Assembly: GCF_029760955.1 (NCBI RefSeq)
Contig: NZ_CP121682.1
Span: 3,906,001-3,970,000, forward strand
Direction: 5' to 3'
From: Streptomyces cathayae
GTDB taxonomy: Bacteria; Actinomycetota; Actinomycetes; Streptomycetales; Streptomycetaceae
DNA length: 64,000 nucleotides
This document shows, piece by piece, positions 41,068-48,574 of this stretch (its first letter is position 1; each line of letters starts with the position of its first letter). Under the pieces are notes generated by a model. The model did no database searches, was not told the origin of the DNA, and saw nothing but the letters and a program-made list of their open reading frames with translations. The position numbers and the translations under genes were made by a program.

Positions 41068-42125
41068 TGGCGCGCTTCCACCGGCTCCGGGTGGCCGCGG
41101 TCGAGCGGCTCACCGACGACTCCGTCGCCCTCACCCTCGCCGTTCCCCCGGAACTGCGCGAGCAGTACCGCCACGCCCCGGGCCAGCACCTCACCCTGCG
41201 GCGCAGGGCCGACGGCGAGGACATCCGGCGCACCTACTCCATCTGCTCCCCGGCGCCCGACGGCCAAGGGCCCGGCACGCTGCGGGTGGGGGTGCGGCTG
41301 GTCGACGGCGGGGCCTTCTCGACGTACGCCCTGAAGGAGATCGGCGTCGGGGACGAGCTGGAGGTGATGCCCCCGGCGGGCCGGTTCATCCTCCGGCCCG
41401 CGCCCGGCCGGTACGCGGCGATCGTCGGCGGAAGCGGCATCACACCGGTGCTGTCCATCGTCTCGACCCTGCTGGGACGCGAGCCCGAGGCCCGGTTCTG
41501 CCTGATCCGCAGTGACCGCACGGCCTCCTCCACGATGTTCCTGGAGGAGGTGGCCGATCTGAAGGACCGCTACACCGAGCGGCTCCAGCTGGTGACGGTG
41601 CTGTCACGGGAGGAGCAGCAGGCGGGGCTGCCGTCCGGGCGGCTCGACCAGGAGCGGCTCACCGCACTGCTGCCGGCGCTGCTGCCCGTGGAGCAGGTGG
41701 GCGGCTGGTTCCTGTGCGGCCCGTACGGGCTGGTGGAGGGGGCGGAGCGGGCGCTGCGCGGCCTGGGCGTGGCCCGCTCCCGCATCCATGAGGAGATCTT
41801 CCACGTGGACACCGGCACACCGGTCGCTCCCGCGGCACCGGCCCCCGCCCACAGCACGGTCACCGCCCTGCTCGACGGGCGCGGCGGCACCTGGCCCGTC
41901 CAGGACGGCGAGTCCCTGCTGGAGACGGTGCTGCGCAACCGCCCCGACGCCCCCTACGCCTGCAAGGGCGGGGTGTGCGGAACCTGCCGTGCCTTCCTCG
42001 TCTCGGGCGAGGTCCGGATGAACCGCAACTTCGCACTGGAGTCGGAGGAGACCGAGGCGGGCTACGTGCTGGCCTGCCAGTCGCATCCGGTGACGGAGGG
42101 GGTGGAGCTGGACTTCGACCGCTGA
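41067..42125 (+). CDS. paaE: Phenylacetyl-CoA epoxidase reductase PaaE
   Basis: A 352-residue reductase carrying electrons from NADPH to PaaA. The FAD domain starts HAPGQHLTLRR with RRTYSICSPAP, and the NAD-binding part has IVGGSGITPVLSIVSTLL. The C-terminal plant-type 2Fe-2S domain has CKGGVCGTC (three clustered cysteines) and LACQ (the fourth). ATG at 41067 shares bases with the paaD stop (TGATG). It ends the operon, 41 bp before the convergent rhodanese gene. Confidence 0.95.
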   Translation: MARFHRLRVAAVERLTDDSVALTLAVPPELREQYRHAPGQHLTLRRRADGEDIRRTYSICSPAPDGQGPGTLRVGVRLVDGGAFSTYALKEIGVGDELEVMPPAGRFILRPAPGRYAAIVGGSGITPVLSIVSTLLGREPEARFCLIRSDRTASSTMFLEEVADLKDRYTERLQLVTVLSREEQQAGLPSGRLDQERLTALLPALLPVEQVGGWFLCGPYGLVEGAERALRGLGVARSRIHEEIFHVDTGTPVAPAAPAPAHSTVTALLDGRGGTWPVQDGESLLETVLRNRPDAPYACKGGVCGTCRAFLVSGEVRMNRNFALESEETEAGYVLACQSHPVTEGVELDFDR

Positions 42126-42165
42126 GGGCCGTTGCCCGCTTCCAGAGCCTGTTCCGGCACCCGGA

Positions 42166-42513
42166 CTACAGCACGTGTCCGGGCTGCCCCTCATCCGTGA
42201 CCACGGGGCGTCCCGCCGACTCCCACACCTGCATCCCGCCTGCCACGTTCACGGCGTCGATGCCCTGCTGGACCAGATACACGGTGACCTGGGCGGAGCG
42301 CCCGCCGGAACGGCAGATCACATGCACCCGGCCGTCCTGCGGGGCCGCCTCGGTCAGCTCGCCGTACCGGGCGACGAACTCGCTGATCGGGATGTGCAGC
42401 GCCCCTTCGGCATGGCCGGACTTCCACTCGTCGTCCTCGCGGACGTCCAACAGGAAGTCGCCGTCCTTGAGGTCCGTGACCTCGACCGTGGGCACTCCAG
42501 TCGCAAAACTCAT
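42166..42513 (-). CDS. Single-domain rhodanese-like protein
   Basis: A 115-residue rhodanese with the active-site loop CRSGGRS, Cys67 as persulfide carrier, preceded by the DVRE motif at about 23-26 and the HIPIS strand. It would transfer sulfane sulfur, though its partner is unknown. The ATG at 42513 lacks a Shine-Dalgarno but has TAGCGT 7 nt upstream (leaderless). Confidence 0.92.
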   Translation of the reverse strand: MSFATGVPTVEVTDLKDGDFLLDVREDDEWKSGHAEGALHIPISEFVARYGELTEAAPQDGRVHVICRSGGRSAQVTVYLVQQGIDAVNVAGGMQVWESAGRPVVTDEGQPGHVL

Positions 42514-42588
42514 GCCCCCGACGCTACCGGAAGCAACCGAGCCGGACGCCCCACCGCGGGGTGGCCGGGATTCCGGCCGCTCCACGGC

Positions 42589-43437
42589 TCAGCCCTGCAG
42601 GGCCGCCAGCTCCGCCTCGCGTTCGGCCACCTGGGCGCGCAGCTGTTCGGCTATCTCCTCCAGGAGACGGTCCGGGTCGTCCGGGGCCAGCCGGAGCATC
42701 GAGCCGATGGCACCCTCCTCGAGTTCCTTCGCGACCAGCGTGAGCAGTTCCTTGCGCTGGGCGAGCCACTCGAGCCGGGTGTAGAGCTCGTCGACGGCGC
42801 TCGGGGCCTGCTCCTTCGGCTTCGGGCCCGCGGCCCACTCCTCGGTGAGCTCACGCAGCTCCGCCTCGCTGCCGCGGGCGTAGGCGGCGTTGACGCGGGT
42901 GATGAAGTCCTCGCGGCGGCGGCGTTCCGGCTCCTCCTGCGCCAGGTCCGGGTGCGCCTTGCGGGCGAGGTCGCGGTAGAGCTTGCGGGCCTCCTCGCTG
43001 GGCCGCACCCGCTCCGGGGTCCGGACCGGCTGGTCCGTGAGCATGGCCGAGGCCTCCGGGAAGAGGCCGTCGCCGTCCATCCAGCCGTTCAGCAGCTGCT
43101 CCACACCGGGGATCGGCAGCAACCGGGAGCGCGCGTCCTCGGCCAGCCGACGGTCCTCGGGATCACCGGTGCGGTCGGCCTTGGCCTCCAGGATCCGGGC
43201 ATCCAGTTCCTCGAGGCGCAGATACACGGGGCCGAGCCGCTGCTCGTGCAGCCGGGAGAAGTTCTCGACCTCGATGCGGAAGGTGTCCACCGCGATCTCG
43301 AACTCGATCAGCGCCTGCTCGGCAGCCCGCACGGCCTGCTCCAGCCGCGCCTCGGGCCGCTGCGCACCACCTTCGGCCGTCACCTGCTGCTCCGCACCGG
43401 CGCCGCCACCACCCTGCTCACCCTCCGAGGTCGTCAC
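42589..43437 (-). CDS. J-domain-like (DnaJ) coiled-coil protein
   Basis: A 282-residue cytoplasmic protein. A Gly/Glu-rich start is followed by a coiled coil at about 30-100. Residues about 150-195 look like a J domain, with RKLYRDLARKAHPDLA and the HPD tripeptide at 162-164, the motif that stimulates Hsp70. A second coiled coil (about 205-275) ends the protein. It has no Gly/Phe or zinc-finger part, so it would be a class III-type J protein. The GTG at 43437 has TACGCT 6 nt upstream, suggesting a leaderless message. A partner DnaK cannot be deduced. Confidence 0.7.
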   Translation of the reverse strand: MTTSEGEQGGGGAGAEQQVTAEGGAQRPEARLEQAVRAAEQALIEFEIAVDTFRIEVENFSRLHEQRLGPVYLRLEELDARILEAKADRTGDPEDRRLAEDARSRLLPIPGVEQLLNGWMDGDGLFPEASAMLTDQPVRTPERVRPSEEARKLYRDLARKAHPDLAQEEPERRRREDFITRVNAAYARGSEAELRELTEEWAAGPKPKEQAPSAVDELYTRLEWLAQRKELLTLVAKELEEGAIGSMLRLAPDDPDRLLEEIAEQLRAQVAEREAELAALQG

Positions 43438-43648
43438 CCGCACAGCGTAGGCCACCGCCGCCGCCCCCGGAGCCCACCCGGCCCGCTCCCCACACCGGCC
43501 CGGCCCGCCGAACCGCAGGCCGGACCACCCGCCGAACCACCCGCCGAACCACCTGTCGGATCGTCTGCAGCACCCCCGAGGAGACACCGCACACGACACA
43601 CAGACATCCGGTCATCCGGCCCGGCCCCCTGCCGAGCGACCCCGCTGC

Positions 43649-45112
43649 TCAGACCCCCGTCTCCGCCGCGATCCGGCCCGACCGCACCGCCGCCACCAGA
43701 TCCGCGTGGTCGGCCTCCGTACGGTCGGCGTAGCGGAGCGCGAAGTCGGCCATCGCCTCGTCGAGCTCGTCGCTCTTGCCGCAGTAGCCGGCGATCCGGC
43801 GGGGGTCGGCGCTGTGGGAGTGGGCGCGGGCCAGGAGGGCGCCGGTCATCCGGGCGTAGTCGTCGACCTGGTCGGCGGCCAGGGCCGTCGGGTCGACGCT
43901 GCCCTTGCGGTTGCGGAACTGCCGGACCTGGAAGGGCCGCCCCTCGACGGTCGTCCAGCCCAGCAGGTTGTCGCTGACCACCTGCATCCTCTTCTGGCCC
44001 AGGACCACGCGCCGGCCCTCGTGGTCGGCGTCGGGGACGTCGAAGCCGGCCGTCAGCAGATGCGGGACCAGCGCCGAGGCCCGGGCCTCCTTCACCTGGA
44101 GGACCAGGGGCTCGCCCCGGTGGTCCAGGAGCAGCACGACATACGAGCGGGTGCCCACGCTGCCCGTGCCGACGACGCGGAACGCCACGTCCTGCACCGC
44201 GTGCCGGGCCAGCAGCGGAAGCCGGTCCGGCTGGAGGGTGCCGACGTACTCCTCCAGGGAGTGGGCCACCGCGGCGGCCTCGGCGTCGTCGACGCGCCGC
44301 AGTACCGGCGGGGCGTCGACGAAACGGCGTCCGCCGTCCGCCGTCGCCTCGGTGGACTTGGCCGCGAAACGGCCGCTGGTGTTGGCGCGGGCCTTCGCGT
44401 AGACCCGCTCCAGGGTGCCCAGCAGATCGTGCGCGTCGGTGTGGGAGACCAGTTCCTCGTCGGCGATGGCGTTCCAGGCGTCCAGCACCGGCAGCTTGGC
44501 CAGCAGCCGCATCGTGCGGCGGTAGGCGCCCACCACGTCATGGGCGGCCTTGCGGCAGATGTCCTCGTCCGCGCCGACCACCCGGCCCGCGAGCACCAGC
44601 GAGGTGGCGAGCCGCTTGACGTCCCACTCCCAGGGGCCCCACACCGTCTCGTCGAAGTCGTTCAGGTCGATGACCAGTCCGCCGCGCGCGTCGCCGTACA
44701 GGCCGAAGTTGGCCGCGTGCGCGTCGCCGCATATCTGCGCGCGGATCCGCGTCATGGGGGTATGGGCCAGGTCATGGCCCATGAGGCCCGCCGCGCCGCG
44801 CAGGAAGGCGAACGGTGTCGCCGCCATCCTGCCCACCCGTATCGGCGTCAGCTCGGGCAGCCGGCCGCGGCTGGACTCCTCGACCGCGCTCACCGCGTCG
44901 GGGCGGGAGGGGTCCAGGTCGAGAGCGGCGTGGGCGCTGCGGGGGACCAGCCGGCGCAGGGCCTTGCCGTCCTCCTTGGCCGAATCCTGGGGCGGCCATG
45001 CGGCGAAGCCCCGTACACGCGGCAGCCGCACCTCACCGGCCGCCCGACCGTCCGGCCCCGTCCACGCCGGCACCTCTTCCGTGCCGGCCCCACCGGCAAC
45101 GATCTCGGTCAC
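43649..45112 (-). CDS. DUF2252 family protein
   Basis: A 487-residue protein of the DUF2252 family, whose fold resembles aminoglycoside-phosphotransferase-like kinases. Kinase-like motifs are CGDAHAANFG (catalytic-loop-like His-Asn) and VIDLNDFDET (metal-binding Asp), with LVLQVKEARAS as a possible ATP lysine. Function is unproven. GTG at 45112 (VTEIVAGG) follows GGAGG by 8 nt; other in-frame starts upstream are less likely. The 327-bp space to the next gene (45113-45439) shows no gene or clear terminator. Confidence 0.85.
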   Translation of the reverse strand: MTEIVAGGAGTEEVPAWTGPDGRAAGEVRLPRVRGFAAWPPQDSAKEDGKALRRLVPRSAHAALDLDPSRPDAVSAVEESSRGRLPELTPIRVGRMAATPFAFLRGAAGLMGHDLAHTPMTRIRAQICGDAHAANFGLYGDARGGLVIDLNDFDETVWGPWEWDVKRLATSLVLAGRVVGADEDICRKAAHDVVGAYRRTMRLLAKLPVLDAWNAIADEELVSHTDAHDLLGTLERVYAKARANTSGRFAAKSTEATADGGRRFVDAPPVLRRVDDAEAAAVAHSLEEYVGTLQPDRLPLLARHAVQDVAFRVVGTGSVGTRSYVVLLLDHRGEPLVLQVKEARASALVPHLLTAGFDVPDADHEGRRVVLGQKRMQVVSDNLLGWTTVEGRPFQVRQFRNRKGSVDPTALAADQVDDYARMTGALLARAHSHSADPRRIAGYCGKSDELDEAMADFALRYADRTEADHADLVAAVRSGRIAAETGV

Positions 45113-45439
45113 AGCAACCACCTCCCCGTACGCCCACACGTACGTCCGTACACACGCTCGACCACGCGCACGCGTCGACGACCGACGCGAACGGCCCTCG
45201 GCCCGACGTCGACACAGGTATCGGCGCAGGCCAAGACATCAACCGTGCCGACCGTACAACCCGGTGGACGAAACGCGTCAGGTCTTGTGGACAACTCCGG
45301 TGCTGTGGACACCCCTCTCCCCCACACGCGCACCTGTGACCACCCGCCACAACTGCTGCCCCAGCCTCACCACGCCCACGCCCATCCCCACACCGACATC
45401 CACCCCCGTGCCCACACCCGCCCACTCCGCCTACCCCAC

Positions 45440-46105
45440 CTACCCCGCCTCGGCGACATCTCCCCCCACCGGTTCCAGCCGTCCCTCCGCGAGGGCCCGC
45501 TGGGCGCGGTCCGCCGAGATGTCCAGCCGGGCCAGCACCGCCGGAACCGCGATGCCCGGCAGCATGTGCTGGAACAGCACGACGACCCGGTGCTCCAGAT
45601 CCTGCCGCTGGCAGCGCAGCTGCGAGAGGAGCTGCACCCCCGAGTAACTCGCGACCAACAGCTCAGCCGTCTCCGTCACTTCGACGTGCGGCAGCAGTTC
45701 GCCCCCGGCCTTCGCCTCGGCCAGGGTCCGGATGGTCTGGTCGATCCACATACGGAACGCCGGGGTCCGGTCCAGCCCCAACGCCCCCTGATCCAGGGCA
45801 AGTCCGACACTGGCCCGCACCAGCGGATCGGTCCGCAGCCGCAGGGCCAGCACCAGACCGGAGTCGACGAGTTCCTGGAGCTTGCTCGCCTGGGGCGGCA
45901 GGGTGACCGCCAGCTGCTCCTCGAAGATGCCGAGCGCGAGCTCCTCCTTGGAGCCGAAGTGGAAGTACAGGGCACCCTTGGTCACCCCGGCCCGGTCCAG
46001 GATCTCCCCGATGGTCGCGGAGGTGTAGCCGCGTTCGTCGAAGACGGCCGCGGCCGCGTCCAGAATGGTCCGCCGTGTGCGGATCGCGCGCTCCTGTCGC
46101 GCCAT
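45440..46105 (-). CDS. ScbR/ArpA-like gamma-butyrolactone receptor (TetR family)
   Basis: A 221-residue TetR repressor of the gamma-butyrolactone receptor class. The helix-turn-helix TIGEILDRAGVTKGALYFHFGSKEEL (31-56) is typical of ArpA, ScbR and BarA. The ligand domain has WIDQTIRTLAEAKAGGELLPHVEVTETAELLVASYSG and LLSQLRCQRQDLEHRV, the receptor pattern. ATG at 46105 has GGAGG 7 nt upstream. It diverges from an afsA-like gene across a 193-bp region containing an ARE-like element, the usual arrangement. It would release the ARE when bound to the signal. Confidence 0.92.
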   Translation of the reverse strand: MARQERAIRTRRTILDAAAAVFDERGYTSATIGEILDRAGVTKGALYFHFGSKEELALGIFEEQLAVTLPPQASKLQELVDSGLVLALRLRTDPLVRASVGLALDQGALGLDRTPAFRMWIDQTIRTLAEAKAGGELLPHVEVTETAELLVASYSGVQLLSQLRCQRQDLEHRVVVLFQHMLPGIAVPAVLARLDISADRAQRALAEGRLEPVGGDVAEAG

Positions 46106-46224
46106 CGGGTGCCTCCTGATCTCCGTGGATCTCGTGGATCGCCGTGAAGTCGCCGCGCGGGCGCCATGCGTGATCGTGATGCCGTGCGGGCGCGTGGGCT
46201 CGTCTCCAACGGTATGGATCACCC

Positions 46225-46253
46225 TTGAAAAAAACCGGCTCGTCCGTATCTTA
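46225..46253 (+). promoter_or_regulatory. ARE-like element covering the afsA-like promoter
   Basis: TTGAAA (46225-46230) and TATCTT (46247-46252) are 16 bp apart. The minus strand reads GATACGGACGAGCCGG followed by GTTTTTTT, matching the shape of autoregulatory elements bound by gamma-butyrolactone receptors. It fills the spacer and both boxes. The receptor encoded at 45440-46105 is the obvious ligand-responsive repressor. Confidence 0.72.
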
Positions 46254-46298
46254 GTGCGAAAGTCGACCGGATCCAGGCCGTCCACTCGGGGGGTTCCC

Positions 46299-47357
46299 AT
46301 GCCGCAGTCAGGTCCTTCAAGTACATCCACGGAGGATCAGACCGGACAGGGGGGCGGGCCCGCAAACGTGGCCGGACAGGCTGCCGGTGCCCGCACCGGC
46401 CCCGGCGCCACCCGGGTCACCGAGCGACTCGCGCACCGCACCCGCGCGGCGGACGTCTTCCCCACGGACTGGACACGCCTCTCCGACCTCGCTTTCCGCG
46501 TCACCGCGCACTGGCCCGCCGACCACTCCTTCTTCGGCCCCGCCGACGATCGTCACCAGGACCCGATGATCATCGGCGAGACCCTGCGCCAGACCTCGAT
46601 GGCTCTCGCCCACGCCGAGTTCGGCGCCCCACTCGACACCCACTTCGTCATGTGGGACCTGTCGGTCACCGCGGACCCCTCCGGGCTGTTACTCGTGGAC
46701 GCCGCCGAGCCGGTCACCATCGACGTCGTCTGCTCCGAGGTGCGCCGCCGGGGGCGTGGACTGAGCAGCATGCGGACGACCATGGAGTTCCGCCGCGCGG
46801 GACGGCTCGTCGCCCGGGGCACCGGCAGCACCGGCTGCACCTCACCGGCCGCCTACCGGCGCCTGCGGGCCCGGCAACTGGACGCCATGGACAGCGCGAT
46901 ACCCCTGCCACCCCCCGTGGCCCCCGAACTGGTCGGCCGCGACCGCGCGGAGGACGTCGTCCTCGCCCCCGCCGACCGCCCCGGCACCTGGCTCCTGCGG
47001 GCCGACACCGGCCACCCCGTGCTCTTCCCCCGGCCCAACGACCACGTCCCCGGCATGGTCCTGTTCGAGGCGGCCCGCCAGGCCGCGACCGCGGCATCCG
47101 GCGGACGGCCCTTCCTGCCGACCGACATGGCCGCCTCCTTCAGCCGCTACGCCGAACTGGACAGCCCCTGCCTGCTCGAAGCCGAAGTCCTCGACAAGGC
47201 CGACACCGACACCGACACCGCTGACGCCACCGAGCACGGCGAGGTGACCGTACAGATCTCCGGCCGGCAGAACGACAAGCCCGTCTTCACCGCCACCCTC
47301 ACCTCGGCACCTCACGGCCGCACCCCTGACCACGCCCCGGTACGTTCGCCGCTGTGA
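46299..47357 (+). CDS. AfsA/ScbA-like gamma-butyrolactone biosynthesis enzyme
   Basis: A 352-residue protein with two hot-dog folds of the AfsA family, which condenses a beta-ketoacyl chain with dihydroxyacetone phosphate to start gamma-butyrolactone synthesis. First repeat: HWPADHSFFGPADDRHQDPMII with IGETLRQTSM (Glu94, Arg97). Second repeat: NDHVPGMVLFEAARQA (Glu257, Arg260). The N-terminal about 40 residues are unconserved. ATG at 46299 follows GGGGGG. Its stop overlaps the next gene's GTG (GTGA), forming a two-gene unit. Its control through the ARE at 46228 is inferred. Confidence 0.92.
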   Translation: MPQSGPSSTSTEDQTGQGGGPANVAGQAAGARTGPGATRVTERLAHRTRAADVFPTDWTRLSDLAFRVTAHWPADHSFFGPADDRHQDPMIIGETLRQTSMALAHAEFGAPLDTHFVMWDLSVTADPSGLLLVDAAEPVTIDVVCSEVRRRGRGLSSMRTTMEFRRAGRLVARGTGSTGCTSPAAYRRLRARQLDAMDSAIPLPPPVAPELVGRDRAEDVVLAPADRPGTWLLRADTGHPVLFPRPNDHVPGMVLFEAARQAATAASGGRPFLPTDMAASFSRYAELDSPCLLEAEVLDKADTDTDTADATEHGEVTVQISGRQNDKPVFTATLTSAPHGRTPDHAPVRSPL

Positions 47358-48292
47358 CGCCGAAAACAGTGAACCTTCTGATCACGGGCGGCACCGGCTT
47401 CATCGGCAGCCGGGTCGCGGCGGCCGCACACCGACACCCGGACACCCACGTCCGTCTGCTGTCCCGCCACGCCCTTCACACACCCACCGAGGCCGAAGCC
47501 GAGACCGTACCCGGCGACCTCGCCGATCCCGCTTCCCTGTACGGCAGTTGCACCGGCATCGACGTACTCGTCCACTGCGCCTCACGCGTGAGCGGCGACC
47601 CGGAATCGCTCGCGGCGGTCAACGACCGGGGCACGAAAGCCCTGGTGGAGGAGGCGGTACGCGGCGGGGTGCGCCGCATCCTCTACGTGAGCACCGCCGC
47701 CGTCCACGGCCGGGGCCCCTTCCACGGCGTACGGCCGGGCGAGGCCCCCGTCGTCCCCGCCTCCGCCACCAGCCGCGCCCGTGCCGCCGCCGAGCGGCAC
47801 GTCCTGGACGCGGGCGGCCTGGTGCTGCGCCCCCACCTGGTGTACGGCGAGGGCGACCGCTGGATGGTGCCCGGACTGGTCGGACTCCTGCGGGAGTTGT
47901 CGGCGACCGTGACGGGCTGCGAAGCCCTGCACTCGATGATCGACGTGGACACGCTGGGCCGCGCCGCCGTCGCCGCGGCACTCTCCCCGGCCCTCGAGCC
48001 CGGGGTCCACTACGTCAACCACCCGGCCCCCGTCTCCGCGTCCGAGCTGCTCGGGGCCGTGTGCGCGCATGTGGAACAGCCCGCCGAGGGCGCTTCGGTG
48101 GACGTCACGACCGCCTACGCGCGAGCCGCCGACTCACCGCGCGCCCTGCACCACCTCGGCATGCTCACCGTCGACCACTGGTTCAGGGACGACTCCTTCT
48201 GGAGCACCCTGGACTGCTCCCCGGGCGACGCCTTCGCCCACACCTTCCCCCGTGCGGCCTCTTGGTACCGGTCGTTCCTCGACACTCCCTGA
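47354..48292 (+). CDS. NAD-dependent epimerase/dehydratase (SDR) linked to the AfsA-like gene
   Basis: A 312-residue extended short-chain dehydrogenase-like protein. The dinucleotide loop TGGTGFIG is at 11-18. The usual active-site pair YxxxK is not obvious: the expected place reads SATSRARAAAE, with Thr139 and Arg143 in place of Tyr and Lys. Related reductases accompany AfsA homologues and would reduce the butenolide intermediate. The missing pair raises doubt about the reaction. GTG at 47354 overlaps the AfsA-like gene's stop by 4 nt, so the two are coupled. Confidence 0.82.
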   Translation: MTPKTVNLLITGGTGFIGSRVAAAAHRHPDTHVRLLSRHALHTPTEAEAETVPGDLADPASLYGSCTGIDVLVHCASRVSGDPESLAAVNDRGTKALVEEAVRGGVRRILYVSTAAVHGRGPFHGVRPGEAPVVPASATSRARAAAERHVLDAGGLVLRPHLVYGEGDRWMVPGLVGLLRELSATVTGCEALHSMIDVDTLGRAAVAAALSPALEPGVHYVNHPAPVSASELLGAVCAHVEQPAEGASVDVTTAYARAADSPRALHHLGMLTVDHWFRDDSFWSTLDCSPGDAFAHTFPRAASWYRSFLDTP

Positions 48293-48574
48293 CCGACTCC
48301 CCGCACACCGGCCCGCGCTTGCGCCCATCCACCCCCAGGAACAAACCAATTCGTCGGTTTATCCCCTGGAGCAGAAGCTCGAATCCCTACCCGGAACGCG
48401 ATGAGATGCTCATCACACCCCCTGGACCGCACCCACTCCGCCCGCACCCACTCCGCCCGCACCCGGTCGTACTCGCCGAGATCCGTCAGCGGGCGTGACA
48501 GCAGGACCGCCACGGCCTCCTCGCCGCAGCGGTCCGCCTGGCCACAGTGGACCAGCCGCCGATCACCCTGCCTG
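48293..48574. other. Intergenic stretch with ARE-like site and possible gene remnant
   Basis: This 282-bp gap has no complete gene. At 48341-48361 a segment whose minus strand includes GACGAATTGGTTTGTT shares 12 of 16 bases with the ARE at 46228-46253. On the minus strand about 35 codons starting near 48549 have nearly all G/C third positions (EEAVAVLLSRPLTDLGEYDR), without a start or end that I can trust. They may be remnant coding DNA shifted one frame from the glycerophosphotransferase gene. A 15-bp tandem duplication (CCCACTCCGCCCGCA) lies near 48431-48460. Confidence 0.4.
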
